This document shows positions 29,702-39,450 of a stretch of 64,000 nt of DNA, piece by piece. Numbering within the stretch: the first letter of the stretch is position 1; each line of letters begins with the position of its first letter. The stretch comes from Mycobacterium lepraemurium (lineage in GTDB: Bacteria > Actinomycetota > Actinomycetes > Mycobacteriales > Mycobacteriaceae): the NCBI GenBank assembly GCA_002291465.1, contig CP021238.1, forward strand, positions 1,364,001 to 1,428,000, written 5' to 3'. The notes under the pieces were generated by a model. That model did not search any database, was not told where the DNA came from, and saw nothing but the letters and a program-made list of their open reading frames with translations. Both the position numbers and the translations under genes were made by a program.

Positions 29702-30613
29702 CTACCAGCCGCCGCGCCCGACGGCCGCGGCGGCCGCGATGAAGTCGCGCGCCGAGCGCGGCAACGGCCGGCCGGAATCCCAGATCATGCCGACATCGCG
29801 GTAGGCATCCGCGTCGGCCAGCGGCTTGACGGATACTCCCGACGGATAGCTGCTGCCGTCGATCGGGACCAGGCTGATGCCCAGCCCCACGGCGACCAGG
29901 CTGGCCGCGGTCGTGAGATTCGGCGCTTGCAGTGCAATCCGAGGCCGGAATTGGGCTGCGGCACAAAGCTCGTCGAGGAGCCGTCGCATCCCGAACCCGG
30001 GGTGCATCGTCACGAAGGGCTCGTCGGCCAGGTCCACCATGGACACCGTGGCACCGCGGGCGAGTCGGTGACCATCCGGCACCACGATACCGAGGCGCTG
30101 GCGAAACAGGCTGCGCCAGGCCAGGGTTCGCTCGACCGGTCGCGGGGATACCACCCCGATGTCGACGCTGCCGGACCGCACGCGATCGGCGATCGATTCG
30201 GCGGCGCCTTCCTCCAGCGTGAAGGTCACCCGCGGAGACGACCCCTTGAACCGGGCGATCAACCGCGGCACCACCGTTGATCCGAATGAACTCAGGTAGG
30301 CCAACCGGATCTCGCCGACGGCGGGATCCGCCAGATCCGCTATCGCGCGCCGTGCCGAATCCAGCTCCAACTGCGCCCGGCGCGCGTGTTCGTAGAAGAT
30401 GCGGCCGTAGGTGTTGAGGGACAGGCGCCGGCCGTGACGATCGAACAGCGCCACCCTGAGTCGCTGTTCCAGGCGCGCCAGCATCCAGGTCAGCGTCGGT
30501 TATGCGACGTGCAGCTGCTCGGCCGCCGCAGTGACGTGCTGCAGCTCGGCCGCCGCAGTGACGTGCTGCAGCTCGGCGAGTGTGATGAACCACTCGTAGT
30601 CGCCCACTGTCAT
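29702..30613 (-). pseudogene. LysR-type regulator, interrupted by duplication and stop codon
   Basis: The intact start MTVGDYEWFITLAELQHVTAA at 30613 begins a LysR helix-turn-helix. A 27-bp tandem duplication repeats nine residues, and six codons after it a CAA codon has become TAA (30500-30502 on the + strand). After the stop the same frame continues MLARLEQRLRVALFDRHGRR and a full LysR effector domain to GRGGW. It is divergent from the MFS gene, so it probably regulated that transporter. The pair interrupts the alkA-cyclase order of M. tuberculosis. Confidence 0.88.
30518..30571 (-). repeat. 27-bp tandem duplication in the lysR pseudogene
   Basis: Two identical adjacent 27-base units (30518-30544 and 30545-30571), in frame within the helix-turn-helix, duplicate the residues LQHVTAAAE. 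This would break the recognition helix even without the stop. Confidence 0.9.
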
Positions 30614-30694
30614 CCCGTCCACCCCTACTTATGCGCTGAACGCATCATAGGGCGGGCGAGAATTCATTTCTGTCGGGCGGTGCCGGCCCGAAGC

Positions 30695-31941
30695 ATGGTG
30701 GTCATGCCCCACAGTCCGGTCGCGCATCAAGCAGGAACCCGCGGATACCGGCGGATGACCGCGGCGCTCTGCGGCGCCGGCCTGGCCAGCTTCGCCGCGA
30801 TGTATCGCACTCAGGCGCTGCTTCCCGCGCTGTCGGCGCACTACCGGATCGGCCCGGCCACCGCGGCTCTGACCGTGTCGCTGACGACCGGCGCGTTGGC
30901 GCTGTCGATCATTCCCGCGAGTGTGCTCTCCGAGCGCTGCGGCCGGACCAGGGTGATGCTGATCTCGGGGGTGGCCTCCAGTGTCATCGGGCTGTTGTTG
31001 CCGTTCAGCCCCTCGCTCGGCGTGCTGGTCTTCGGACGTGCGGCGCAGGGCGTCGCGCTCGTCGGGATACCCGCGGTCGCGATGGCGCTGCTGGCCGAGG
31101 AGGTCGACGCTTCGTCCCTCGGGTCCGCGATGGGGCGCTACATCGCCGGAACCACGATAGGCGGGCTGGCCGGGCGGATCGTTCCGTCGGTGGTCGTCCA
31201 GGTCGGCACCTGGCGGGTGGCCCTGCTGGCGTGCACCCTCATCACGCTCGCCGGCACGGTGGTGTTCGCGGTGCTGGTGCCGCGGTCCCGGTTCTTCACC
31301 CCGAAGCCGGCCAGCGTGCGCGCCGCCCTGCGCAACCTCGCCGGGCATCTGCGAAACCCGGTGTTGGCCAAGCTTTTTGCGGTGGGCTTTGTGCTGATGG
31401 GTGGATTCGTGACGGTGTACAACTACCTCGGTTACCGGCTGGCCGCCCGGCCTTTCGGGCTGGCGCCGTCGGTGGTGGGCCTGCTCTTCCTGCTCTATCT
31501 CGTCGGGACGGGGACGTCGGTCTTGGCCGGACGGCTCGCCGATCGCCGGGGACGCCCCTGGTGCTGGGCGCCGCGTTACCCATCGCGGTGGCCGGACTGC
31601 TGCTGACCGCGCCGGCCACCCTGGCCGCCATCGTCGCCGGCGTCGGCGTCTTCGCCGGAGGCTTCTTCGCCGCGCACACCGTGGCCAGCGGTTGGGTGGG
31701 CGCCGTCGCTCAGCGCGACCGCGCCGAGGCGTCGGCGCTGTATCTGTTCAGCTACTACCTGGGTGGTTCGGTGGCCGGTGTGTTCGGTGGCGTCCTGTAC
31801 GGCGTGGGCGGCTGGTCGGCGACCGTCTGTTTCGTCGTCGTGTTGCTGATGACCGGCGCCGCACTGGTCGCATTGTTGGTGCGGGACAATGGATTCTGCA
31901 TCGGTCGGCGCGTGGTCTCCGGTGTGGCCAGCGTGAAGTGA
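30695..31941 (+). pseudogene. MFS transporter (YnfM-like), frameshifted
   Basis: About 12 hydrophobic segments of a 415-residue major facilitator exporter, with the cytoplasmic motif VLSERCGRTRVML between helices 2 and 3. The first nine or ten helices (to GRLADRRGRP) are in one frame and the rest (LVLGAALPIAVAGLLL onward) in another; one base is missing near 31556. ATG 30695 and 30704 are both possible starts. Divergent from the broken lysR gene with 81 bases between, where the operator would lie. Substrate unknown. Confidence 0.85.
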
Positions 31942-31964
31942 GGCCCTCGGCCGCGGGTCCGCGG

Positions 31965-32411
31965 CTACGGCCCGGGCGGGGTCCCCACGCAGACACCGCC
32001 GGCGCAGGCACCCGCGCCGCCGGGCCCCGCGGATGCTCCGGCGTCCGGCACACTCGCGCTCGCGCTGCCGGGCCCGGTCCCCGCCCCGGATCCACCGGGA
32101 CCGGCGGTGGTCGCACCGCCCGGTCCGACGATCGGGCCACCGCCACCGCCCGGCCCGGCGGTGGTCGTCGCCGCCGGTGCGGTGGTCGTGACGGTGACCG
32201 GTGTCGTGACGGTGACCGGTGTCGTGACGGTGGTGGTGACGGTCGAGGTCGTCGGGCTCTTGTTGTTGCCCGAGTGGCACCCCGCGGCCAGCGGGCTCAA
32301 TGCTATCGCCGGGGCCATCCCCGCGGCGACGGAAATACGGCGGGCACTTCGGCTACCGGTCACGTCGAAACCAATCTCGTGAGGGGTTGGAGTCGTTGTT
32401 GCTTTACCCAT
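31965..32411 (-). CDS. Thr/Pro/Gly-rich putative lipoprotein, unknown function
   Basis: A 148-residue protein not recognised by name. A basic N-terminus precedes a hydrophobic stretch (GMAPAIALSPLAAGC) ending in a lipobox-like LAAGC, so it may be a lipoprotein. The mature part is low-complexity: Thr/Val repeats, then Gly/Pro/Ala-rich blocks, with cysteines only near the end (GACAGGVCVG). The Thr/Val part is encoded by 18-bp tandem repeats. It lies just downstream of the cyclase in the same direction. Expression is unproven; low-complexity GC-rich frames can be spurious, but the lipobox argues for a gene. Confidence 0.6.
   Translation of the reverse strand: MGKATTTPTPHEIGFDVTGSRSARRISVAAGMAPAIALSPLAAGCHSGNNKSPTTSTVTTTVTTPVTVTTPVTVTTTAPAATTTAGPGGGGGPIVGPGGATTAGPGGSGAGTGPGSASASVPDAGASAGPGGAGACAGGVCVGTPPGP
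32188..32223 (-). repeat. 18-bp tandem repeat in the Thr-rich lipoprotein
   Basis: Two perfect adjacent 18-base copies (32188-32205 and 32206-32223) plus a partial third encode TTPVTV-type repeats. A likely site of copy-number variation. Confidence 0.8.
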
Positions 32412-32423
32412 TTCTTCCGAAAA

Positions 32424-34058
32424 TCAATCCGTTTCGGCCGGCCGGTCGGCGACGCCGGCGGGCGAGGCCAGGCGGGTGGGACGCTCGTGGCCGCGCAGGG
32501 TCACGGTGTCGCCCAAAGACCAACGGGACCGCTCTTTTTCGCTCGCGCCTTCGATGGCGTCGCCCGTCGCGAGCAGGCGGCTGGAGTGCGACTTGGCGAG
32601 CTCGCACAGCCGGGCCGCCTCGTTGACCGGTTCACCGATGACGGTGTACTCGAAGCGTTCCCGGGCGCCGACGTTGCCGGCGACGACCTGCCCGGCCGCC
32701 ACGCCGATGTCGGCCTGACACTGCGGCATCACGTTGGCCAGCCGGTCGGCGATGGCGCGCGCGGCGGTCAGCGCCGCATCCTCCGGGCAGTCAAGATGAT
32801 TCGGCGCCCCGAAGATGGCCAGCGTCGCGTCACCCTCGAACTTGTTGACCAAGCCGCAGTGCCGGTCCACCTCCTCGACGACGATGCCGAAGAACTGGTT
32901 GAGCACCGATACCACCTCGGACGGTGGCCGGCGGGTGACCAGCTGGGTGGAGCCGACGATGTCGATGAACACGACGGCGACGTGGCGTTCTTCGCCGCCC
33001 AGCTTCGGCCGTTCCCGCTCGGCGGCCGGCGCCACCTCGCGACCGACGTGCCGGCCGAACAGGTCGCGCACCCGCTCGCGCTCCCGCAGGCCGTCCACCA
33101 TCGCGTTGAATCCCCTTTGCAGCTCACCGAGTTCGGTGCCGTCGAACACCACCAGGTCGCCACGCAGGTCGCCGCGCTCCACGCGTTTCAGGGCGGCACG
33201 CACCACGCGCATGGGGGTCGCGGTGAGCCAGGCCAGGATCCACATCAACAGGCAGCCGAAGATCAGCGCCGCCGTCGACACGATCAGCACGCCGACGGCG
33301 AACTCGGTCTCGGTCAGGTTCCGCAGCCATATCTCGAACAGCGCCAACAGGGCGATGCCGATGACGGGCACGCCGGAGCCGAGGAACCACACCGTCATGG
33401 TCCGGCCCATGATGCCCGCGGTCAGTCGCCGGGGCGGCGGTCACGCCTCGAGGGCCTGAGCAGCCACCGGACGCAGCGCGAACTCGGCGAGCAGGTAGCA
33501 CGCGGTGGCCACCAGGACGCCACAGAAGCTCACCCCGAACAGGAACCGCGGGATGAACATGGTGTCGACCAGGCCGTAGAGGACGGTCAGCAACAGCGTC
33601 CCGGCGCCCCACAACACCAGATCCACCAGCGCGATTCGCCACGGGGCCAGGAAGGTGTTGCGTTCGTCGGTGGGGGTGGGCTTGCGCTCCTCGATGGCCC
33701 AGCGCAGCGCCAGCACGGTCCGCCGGGTGATTCAGTAGGTGCCCACCGCCAACGCCGACGCCACATAGGCCGGCCCGACCCCGAAGGTGATCCATGCCGG
33801 CGCGTCGTTGAACACGCTTGGCGCCGGAATGGCGACGATCACCAGGATCAGCGCGGCCCCGATGCCGATCAGGTTGGCGCCCAGCACCATCACGGTCATG
33901 ATGATTTGGATGCGGATCCGCCGCCGGTGCTGGCTCTCGGTGACCCGCCCCAGCAGCAGGGAGCCGTAGGCGGGGGTCTCCGGCAGACGGCCGCTTTGCC
34001 GGGTGATCTTTTCGAGCACCCGGCCGATGCGTTGTGCCGTGCTCTGCGTGGCCGACAT
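32424..34058 (-). pseudogene. Class III adenylate cyclase (Rv1318c-Rv1320c family), two in-frame stops
   Basis: One frame of 545 codons encodes an N-terminal six-helix membrane domain, a HAMP domain (VVRAALKRVERGDL) and a catalytic domain with metal-binding FIDIVGSTQL, KFEGDATLAIFGAPN and GEPVNEAARL. Two TGA codons break it: one at 33732-33734 where the family has tryptophan (GTY-W-IT), and one at 33441-33443 where it has glycine (ALEA-G). No frameshift is present. The last fragment (start at 33410) keeps HAMP and the whole catalytic domain, so partial expression is conceivable. M. tuberculosis has three paralogues here; this window has one. Confidence 0.88.
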
Positions 34059-34095
34059 GGTGGCGTCAGCCTAATTTGTCGGCCAGGCTCTTAAG

Positions 34096-34776
34096 GTGAG
34101 TCGGGTGCGTCTAGTGATCGCCCAGTGCACCGTGGATTACGTCGGCCGGCTCACCGCGCATCTGCCGTCGGCGCGCAGGCTGCTGCTGTTCAAGGCCGAC
34201 GGATCGGTCAGCGTGCACGCCGACGACCGTGCCTACAAGCCGTTGAACTGGATGAGCCCGCCGTGCTGGCTGCGCGAGGAGGCCGGCGATGCGGCGCCGG
34301 TGTGGGTGGTGGAGAACAAGGCCGGCGAGCAGCTCCGCATCACCGTCGAGGAGATCGAGCACGACTCCAGCCACGACCTGGGCGTCGATCCCGGCCTGGT
34401 CAAGGATGGCGTCGAGGCGCACCTGCAGGCCCTGCTCGCCGAGCACGTGCAACTGCTGGGCGAGGGGTACAGGCTGGTCCGCCGCGAGTACATGACCGCC
34501 ATCGGGCCGGTCGATCTGCTCTGCCGCGACGAGCGTGGCGGGTCGGTGGCGGTGGAGATCAAACGCCGCGGCGAGATCGACGGCGTGGAACAGCTCATCC
34601 GCTACCTCGAGCTGCTCAACCGCGACAGCGTGCTGGCGCCGGTACGCGGCGTGTTCGCCGCTCAGCAGATCAAACCGCAAGCCCGCACGCTGGCCACCGA
34701 TCGCGGTATCCGTTGTGTGACATTGGATTACGACAAGATGCGCGGGATAGACAGCGACGAATACCGGCTGTTCTAG
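34096..34776 (+). CDS. nucS: Mismatch-specific endonuclease NucS (EndoMS)
   Basis: A 226-residue endonuclease that carries out non-canonical mismatch repair in mycobacteria, which lack MutS/MutL. The nuclease motif is intact: D140 in [10 protein letters not shown]154 and K156 in VEIKRRG. The C-terminal EYRLF, of the type used for sliding-clamp binding, is retained. The stop codon TAG is a hybrid: TA is the insertion-element target dinucleotide and G is the first base of the element. A TAATTT -10 candidate lies at 34072-34077. Confidence 0.95.
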   Translation: MSRVRLVIAQCTVDYVGRLTAHLPSARRLLLFKADGSVSVHADDRAYKPLNWMSPPCWLREEAGDAAPVWVVENKAGEQLRITVEEIEHDSSHDLGVDPGLVKDGVEAHLQALLAEHVQLLGEGYRLVRREYMTAIGPVDLLCRDERGGSVAVEIKRRGEIDGVEQLIRYLELLNRDSVLAPVRGVFAAQQIKPQARTLATDRGIRCVTLDYDKMRGIDSDEYRLF

Positions 34777-35874
34777 TGTTTTGAGTCATTAATTTGGGTG
34801 CAGTTGTTGGCGATGCTGGTCAGGATTTGGTCGGCGGTCTTGGTCCAGAGGTAGGGGCGGGGGTTGTCGTTTCAGGTGTCGATCCAGGCGCGGATGTCGG
34901 TGTTGAGTTGGCGGACTGAGGTGTGGGTGCCGCGGCGCAGTTTTTTGGTGGTCAGCTCGGCGAACCATCGTTCGACGAGGTTAAGCCATGAGGAACTGGT
35001 CGGGGTGAAGTGCAGAATGAATCTGGGATGGTGTGTTAGCCAACGCTTTACCGCTGGGGTCTTGTGCGTCGAGGCGTTGTCGAGTACCAGGTGCACGTCG
35101 AGGTCGTCGGGGACTTCGGCATCGATCTTTTTGAGAACGCCAGGAACTCTGTGGCCCGATGACGAGAGTGCAGGGCGCCGATGACCTTGCCGGTCGTGAG
35201 ATCGAGGGCGGCGTACAGACTCGACGTGCCGTGGCGGACGTAGTCATGGCTAGCGCGCGCTGCGGGGTGCCGGGCAGCATCGGAAAGACCGGCTGGGTGC
35301 GGTTGAGCGCTTGGATCTGGGTTTTCTCGTCTACGCACAGCACCAAGGCCCGTTCGGGTGGATTGAGATAGAGGCCCACGACGTCATGAACCTTGGCCAC
35401 GAACAACGGATCTTTGGACAGCTTCCAGGAATCCTGTTTATGCGAAGCCGGTCCGAACACACGCCACACCCGCGACACCATGGACTGGCTCAACCCCAAA
35501 TGAGACGCCATCGAGCGCGTCGACTAGTGCGTGGCATCCGGCGGGGTGGTCTCCAAAGTTGCGGCGATTAACGCCTCGATCCGGTCATCGCCGACGACTC
35601 GTGGTCGACCCGGACGGGGTTCATCGACCAACCCGTCCAGGCGTCGCTCAGCGAACCGATTACGCCAACGTCGCACCGTGGTGATCGACATTTCCAACCG
35701 GTCGGCAAGCTCGGTGTTCGAGCCACCATCGGCGGCTGCCAACACAATTCGCGCCCGCATCGCCAATCCAGCTGCACTCGTGCAGTACCGCTCCCACCCC
35801 TCCAACTCGGCCAGCTCGTCAGCGGTCAACACAATCTCGGCGGCGTGAGACGTCGGCACAACCCAGTTTAACAA
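34773..35874 (-). pseudogene. IS630-family transposase, degenerate
   Basis: Helix-turn-helix N-terminus (NTELADRLEMSITTVRRW) and the DDE catalytic triad are recognisable: VLCVDEKTQ, LVLDNASTH and LNLVERWFAEL. The gene is dead four times over. A TAG lies at 35524-35526 where the family has tryptophan (DATH-W-ST), frame changes occur near 35250 and 35140, and a TGA at 34872-34874 again replaces tryptophan (AWIDT-W-ND). The reading ends at the complement of CTA 34773-34775, just outside the element's left end. Confidence 0.88.
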
Positions 35875-35902
35875 CTAGACTGCAATTAATAACTCAGGAC
35901 AC
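34776..35902. mobile_element. IS630-type insertion element at a rearrangement junction
   Basis: About 1.13 kb. The left end (34776-34794) and the complement of the right end (35884-35902) match at 16 of 19 bases, giving imperfect terminal inverted repeats. TA dinucleotides flank both ends (34774-34775 and 35903-35904), the IS630/Tc1-mariner target duplication. The left flank is the last codon of nucS (Rv1321); the right flank is the interior of a gene whose M. tuberculosis counterpart is Rv2800. It is therefore better read as a hybrid copy at a chromosomal breakpoint than as a simple insertion. Confidence 0.88.
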
Positions 35903-37080
35903 TAGCTGGGTGTCGTCGCGGTAACCGCCGTTGGGAGACAGCAACGGGCCGCCGGTGGTCGGCGTCGGGTGAGCCGGGTCGTAACGAAAGCTGGCCGGCG
36001 CCAACCCTTTCAGGCTCGGCGCAGTCTCGCCCAGGTAGCCGCCGGGGCGCAGGTACAGCGCGCGCTCGGTGGTGGCCGGGGGCCAGTCGGGTAGGCGGCG
36101 CCAGGCCCGGGCCCGGTCCACGCCGGTGACGTAGGCGTGCACCCGGCCCGCCCGCCGGCCGGACGCGTCACCCAGGTGGGTGTCCAGCCACTGCAGCGAC
36201 TCCCGGGTGCAGACGCCCAGCCCTCTGGTGAGCAGCTGGGTGTGGGTCCACGGGCCGACGGTGAGCGCGACGTCGACGCCGCGGGTGCGCAAGTGCGCGT
36301 ACTGCTGCAGGGTTTGGCGGATGAAGAGGTCCTGCCAGCCGCCCACCAACAGCACCGGCACCCCCACCCGGTCCAGGGCTTCGTTGCACCGCAACGAGTT
36401 CCAGAACGGATCGGATGGGTCGGCGTGTTCGATCCAGGATTCGAACCAGGGCGCGCCGGTGCCCAGCAGCGCCCGGGCGCGCACCGGGTCCTCCTGGTGC
36501 GACACCATGTCGCTCCAGCCGAGGAAGTCGTTCACGGCGAACGACCCGGTGCCCCAAGTTGATTCGTTGAAGTCGTGCGGACCGACCATGATGACGGCGG
36601 TGGCCATGCCCGGCGGCGGGTCCTGCAGCAGCGCCCACTGCGTGAACCCCAGATAGGACATTCCGATGGTGGCGAAGCGGCCGGTGAACCAGGGCTGTTC
36701 GCGCAGCCATGCCACGGTGTCGGCGCCGTCGGCGACCTCGTGGGCCATCGGCTCGAACACCCCGCCCGAGCTGAACGTTCCGCGCACGCTTTGCAGCACA
36801 ACGTGATAGCCGCGCGCCGCGTACAACCCGCCGAACACCAGCGCGAACGGAAACCCGCGTCCGTAGGGGGCGCGTACCAGCAGGGTGCCGGTCGGCGCGG
36901 AGGGGTAGCGGGCGCGTAGTGGTCGGCCACCAGCTCGATGCCGTCGCGCATCGGCACCGCGACCCGCCGCACGGTGTAGTCGGTGGTGGCCGGAGGCAGG
37001 CCCAGCAGCCGGCCGGCAGCCTTGCCGCCGAGGTGTCGCAGCGTTTGCAGCGCCGGCTGCGCCGGGCGAAGTGAAGTCAG
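35894..37080 (-). pseudogene. CocE/X-Pro dipeptidyl-peptidase (S15) hydrolase, frameshifted and C-terminally truncated
   Basis: Counterpart of Rv2800 (about 549 residues). An N-terminal piece (LGLPPATTDYTVRRVAVPMRD) is in one frame and the main piece (GLYAARGYHVVLQSVRGTF, nucleophile elbow IGMSYLGFTQ, GGWQDLFIRQ) in another, with the switch near 36905. The protein stops at RDDTQLVS, where the reading enters the insertion element; the C-terminal jelly-roll domain is gone. The 5' end near 37080 has no ATG or GTG and is approximate. It follows the DUF3558-like gene by a few bases. Confidence 0.85.
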
Positions 37081-37088
37081 ACTCAGGC

Positions 37089-37679
37089 CTAGAACTTGTA
37101 GTAGGGGGCCAGGTCGTTGGCGCGCTGCAGATTGGTCTGCATGCAGTCGACCTCGGGATTGGAGTAAACGGTCGAGTAGTACAGCGCCTGCTGCAGCACG
37201 CCGTAGCTGGTCTTGAACGCCACCATGCAGGAGTAGAACCAGTAGCTGTTGTGGTAGGTGGGCTTGAGCACCCAGTACTGCGTGGCGCGGTGGCCGGCGA
37301 TCGTCGTTTCGACCGCGTCGGCGGGCAACGACTGCTCGTAGGTGCGCCAGATGATCGGCTCGACGGCCACCTGGTAGTTCCCGGCGTCGAAGTGGCAGCG
37401 CAGCCCGTCCTCGTGTTCGGGTGGCGTGAAGGCCAGCCCCAGCCCCTGGACGGCGTCGAACGGGATGTCCTCGCACGGGTCGAACGGGCGCGGGTCGGTG
37501 GTCGCCACGATGGGGCTCTTCATGGTGGTCTCCAGCGGCTGGGCGGTCGATCGCAGCTCGACGGGCCCGGCGGCGCTGCCGTCCGGCGCGGGTGGGGCGC
37601 TCAGCACCCCCGCGGTGCCCGCGATGGCCGCTGTGAGCAGCGCACCCAGCGCCCCCAACAGCCGAACATTGGCGAACAC
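37089..37679 (-). CDS. Secreted DUF3558-like protein (Rv2799 family)
   Basis: A 196-residue exported protein with an N-terminal hydrophobic signal or anchor (LLGALGALLTAAIAGTAGVL) and four cysteines (FDPCED, LRCHF, YSCMV, VDCMQ) that could form two disulfides. The FDPCED opening and overall pattern are of the DUF3558 lipoprotein-like type, but there is no lipobox. GTG 37679 follows a GGGGGG stretch; a longer start at 37724 would precede the signal with charged residues. Position matches Rv2799. Function unknown. Confidence 0.78.
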   Translation of the reverse strand: MFANVRLLGALGALLTAAIAGTAGVLSAPPAPDGSAAGPVELRSTAQPLETTMKSPIVATTDPRPFDPCEDIPFDAVQGLGLAFTPPEHEDGLRCHFDAGNYQVAVEPIIWRTYEQSLPADAVETTIAGHRATQYWVLKPTYHNSYWFYSCMVAFKTSYGVLQQALYYSTVYSNPEVDCMQTNLQRANDLAPYYKF

Positions 37680-37783
37680 GACACCCCCCTGACGCCTCAG
37701 CGGTTCCTTGCCGGGAGTGTACAAGTCGGGTGCGCGGCGTCACAGCCCGACAAGAACTTGTTCCAATCGGAGCGGGGGTGGCC

Positions 37784-38776
37784 GTGGTGGAGTCGTTAGG
37801 GTGGGGAGTCGTGGCAGGCCAGGAATCGAGCAACGCGGGACAACCGACGCTGTGGGCGGTGTCCGACCTGCACACCGGGCATCTGGGCAACAAGCCGGTC
37901 ACGGAGTCGCTGCACCCGTCGTCGCCGGAGGACTGGCTGATCGTCGCCGGCGATGTCGTCGAACGCACCGACGACATCCGCTGGGCCCTTGACCTGCTGC
38001 GACGGCGGTTCGCCCAGGTGATCTGGGTGCCGGGCAACCACGAGCTGTGGACCACGACCCGCGACCCGGTGCAGATCTTCGGCAAGGCCCGCTACGACTA
38101 TCTGGTCAACATGTGCGACGAGATGGGCGTCATCACGCCCGAGCATCCGTTCCCGGTGTGGACCGAGCGCGGCGGCCCGGCCACCATCGTGCCGATGTTC
38201 CTGCTCTACGACTACAGCTTCTTACCGGACGGGGCCGCGAGTAAGGCCGAGGGCCTGATGATCGCGCGGGACCGCAACGTGGTGGCCACCGACGAGTTCC
38301 TGCTATCCCCGGAGCCCTATCCGACCCGGGAGGCGTGGTGCCGGGAACGGCTGGAGATCACCCGCGCCCGGCTGGAGGCGCTGGATTGGATGACGCCGAC
38401 CGTGCTGGTCAACCACTTCCCGCTGGTACGCGAGCCGTGCGACGCGTTGTTCTACCCGGAGTTCTCGCTGTGGTGCGGCACCACCAAGACCGCCGACTGG
38501 CACACCCGCTACAACGCGGTGTGCTCGGTCTACGGCCACCTGCACATCCCGCGCACCACCTGGTATGACGACGTGCGGTTCGAGGAGGTGTCGGTGGGCT
38601 ATCCGCGGGAGTGGCGGCGCCGCAAGCCCTACGGCTGGCTGCGCCAGGTGCTGCCGGATCCCCAGTACGCGCCGGGCTACCTCAACGACTTCGGCGGTCA
38701 CTTCGAGATCACTCCCGAGATGCGCCGGCAGGCCACGCAGTTCCGGGAACGGTTGCGGCAGCGGCAGTCACGATGA
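37784..38776 (+). CDS. Metallophosphoesterase (Rv2795c family)
   Basis: Calcineurin-like phosphoesterase of about 330 residues with all metal-ligand motifs: SDLHTGH, GDVVERTDD, GNHELW, VNHFPL and GHLHIP. It immediately precedes and overlaps pptT (ATGA), as in M. tuberculosis, where the neighbour is a PptT-counteracting hydrolase (PptH) that removes phosphopantetheine from carrier proteins. I infer the same role here. Several GTG codons (37778, 37784, 37787) could start it; 37784 matches the M. tuberculosis N-terminus. Confidence 0.88.
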   Translation: MVESLGWGVVAGQESSNAGQPTLWAVSDLHTGHLGNKPVTESLHPSSPEDWLIVAGDVVERTDDIRWALDLLRRRFAQVIWVPGNHELWTTTRDPVQIFGKARYDYLVNMCDEMGVITPEHPFPVWTERGGPATIVPMFLLYDYSFLPDGAASKAEGLMIARDRNVVATDEFLLSPEPYPTREAWCRERLEITRARLEALDWMTPTVLVNHFPLVREPCDALFYPEFSLWCGTTKTADWHTRYNAVCSVYGHLHIPRTTWYDDVRFEEVSVGYPREWRRRKPYGWLRQVLPDPQYAPGYLNDFGGHFEITPEMRRQATQFRERLRQRQSR

Positions 38777-39450
38777 CGGGCACGCTGGTCTCCTCGGTGC
38801 TGCCCGCATCGGACGGCCTGGCCTACTCGGAGGTGTACTCCGACCCGCCCGGGCTGGCCCCGCTGCCCGGGGAGGAGCCGTTGATCGCCCGGTCGGTGGC
38901 CAAGCGGCGCAACGAGTTCATCACCGTGCGGCACTGCGCGCGCATCGCGCTGGGCGAGCTCGGCCTGCCCCCGGCGCCGATCCTCAAGGGCAAGAAGGGA
39001 GAACCCCGCTGGCCCGACGGCGTGGTGGGTAGTCTCACCCATTGCACGGGCTATCGCGGGGCGGTGGTGGGCCGCACCGGCGCAGTGCGCTCGGTGGGCG
39101 TCGACGCCGAACCGCACGACGTGCTGCCCGACGGGGTGCTGAACGCGATCAGCCTGCCCGCCGAACGTTCCGAGATCCCGTCTGCCCTGCCCGGGGATCT
39201 GCATTGGGATCGAATCCTGTTCTGCGCCAAGGAGGCAACGTACAAGGCCTGGTTCCCGCTGACGCGGCGCTGGCTGGGCTTCGAGGACGCCTACATCACC
39301 TTCGAGGCCGACCACCCGGGCGCGACGACGGGCGGTTTCGCTTCGCGGATCCTGATCGATCCGGCGGCGCTGTGCGGTCCGCCGCTGACCGCGCTGTCCG
39401 GCCGGTGGTCGGTGGCGCGCGGGCTGGTGCTGACCGCCATCGTGCTGTGA
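38773..39450 (+). CDS. pptT: 4'-phosphopantetheinyl transferase
   Basis: Sfp-type enzyme of 225 residues that activates acyl carrier domains of polyketide, mycolate and siderophore synthases with phosphopantetheine from CoA. Magnesium ligands D111 and E113 lie in GVDAEPHD, and the KEATYKAW motif is at 153-160. It is essential in M. tuberculosis and intact here. It overlaps both the phosphoesterase upstream and truB downstream by a few bases, so the three genes are coupled. Confidence 0.95.
   Translation: MTGTLVSSVLPASDGLAYSEVYSDPPGLAPLPGEEPLIARSVAKRRNEFITVRHCARIALGELGLPPAPILKGKKGEPRWPDGVVGSLTHCTGYRGAVVGRTGAVRSVGVDAEPHDVLPDGVLNAISLPAERSEIPSALPGDLHWDRILFCAKEATYKAWFPLTRRWLGFEDAYITFEADHPGATTGGFASRILIDPAALCGPPLTALSGRWSVARGLVLTAIVL

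Noticed and set aside
30386..30694. Extended N-terminus of the MFS transporter
   Set aside because: It would run through the divergent lysR start and has no membrane character; starts at 30695 or 30704 fit.
33441..33734. TGA codons in the cyclase as recoded (selenocysteine or readthrough) sites
   Set aside because: Relatives have Trp and Gly there, there is no SECIS-like context, and neighbouring genes show ordinary nonsense decay including TAA and TAG.
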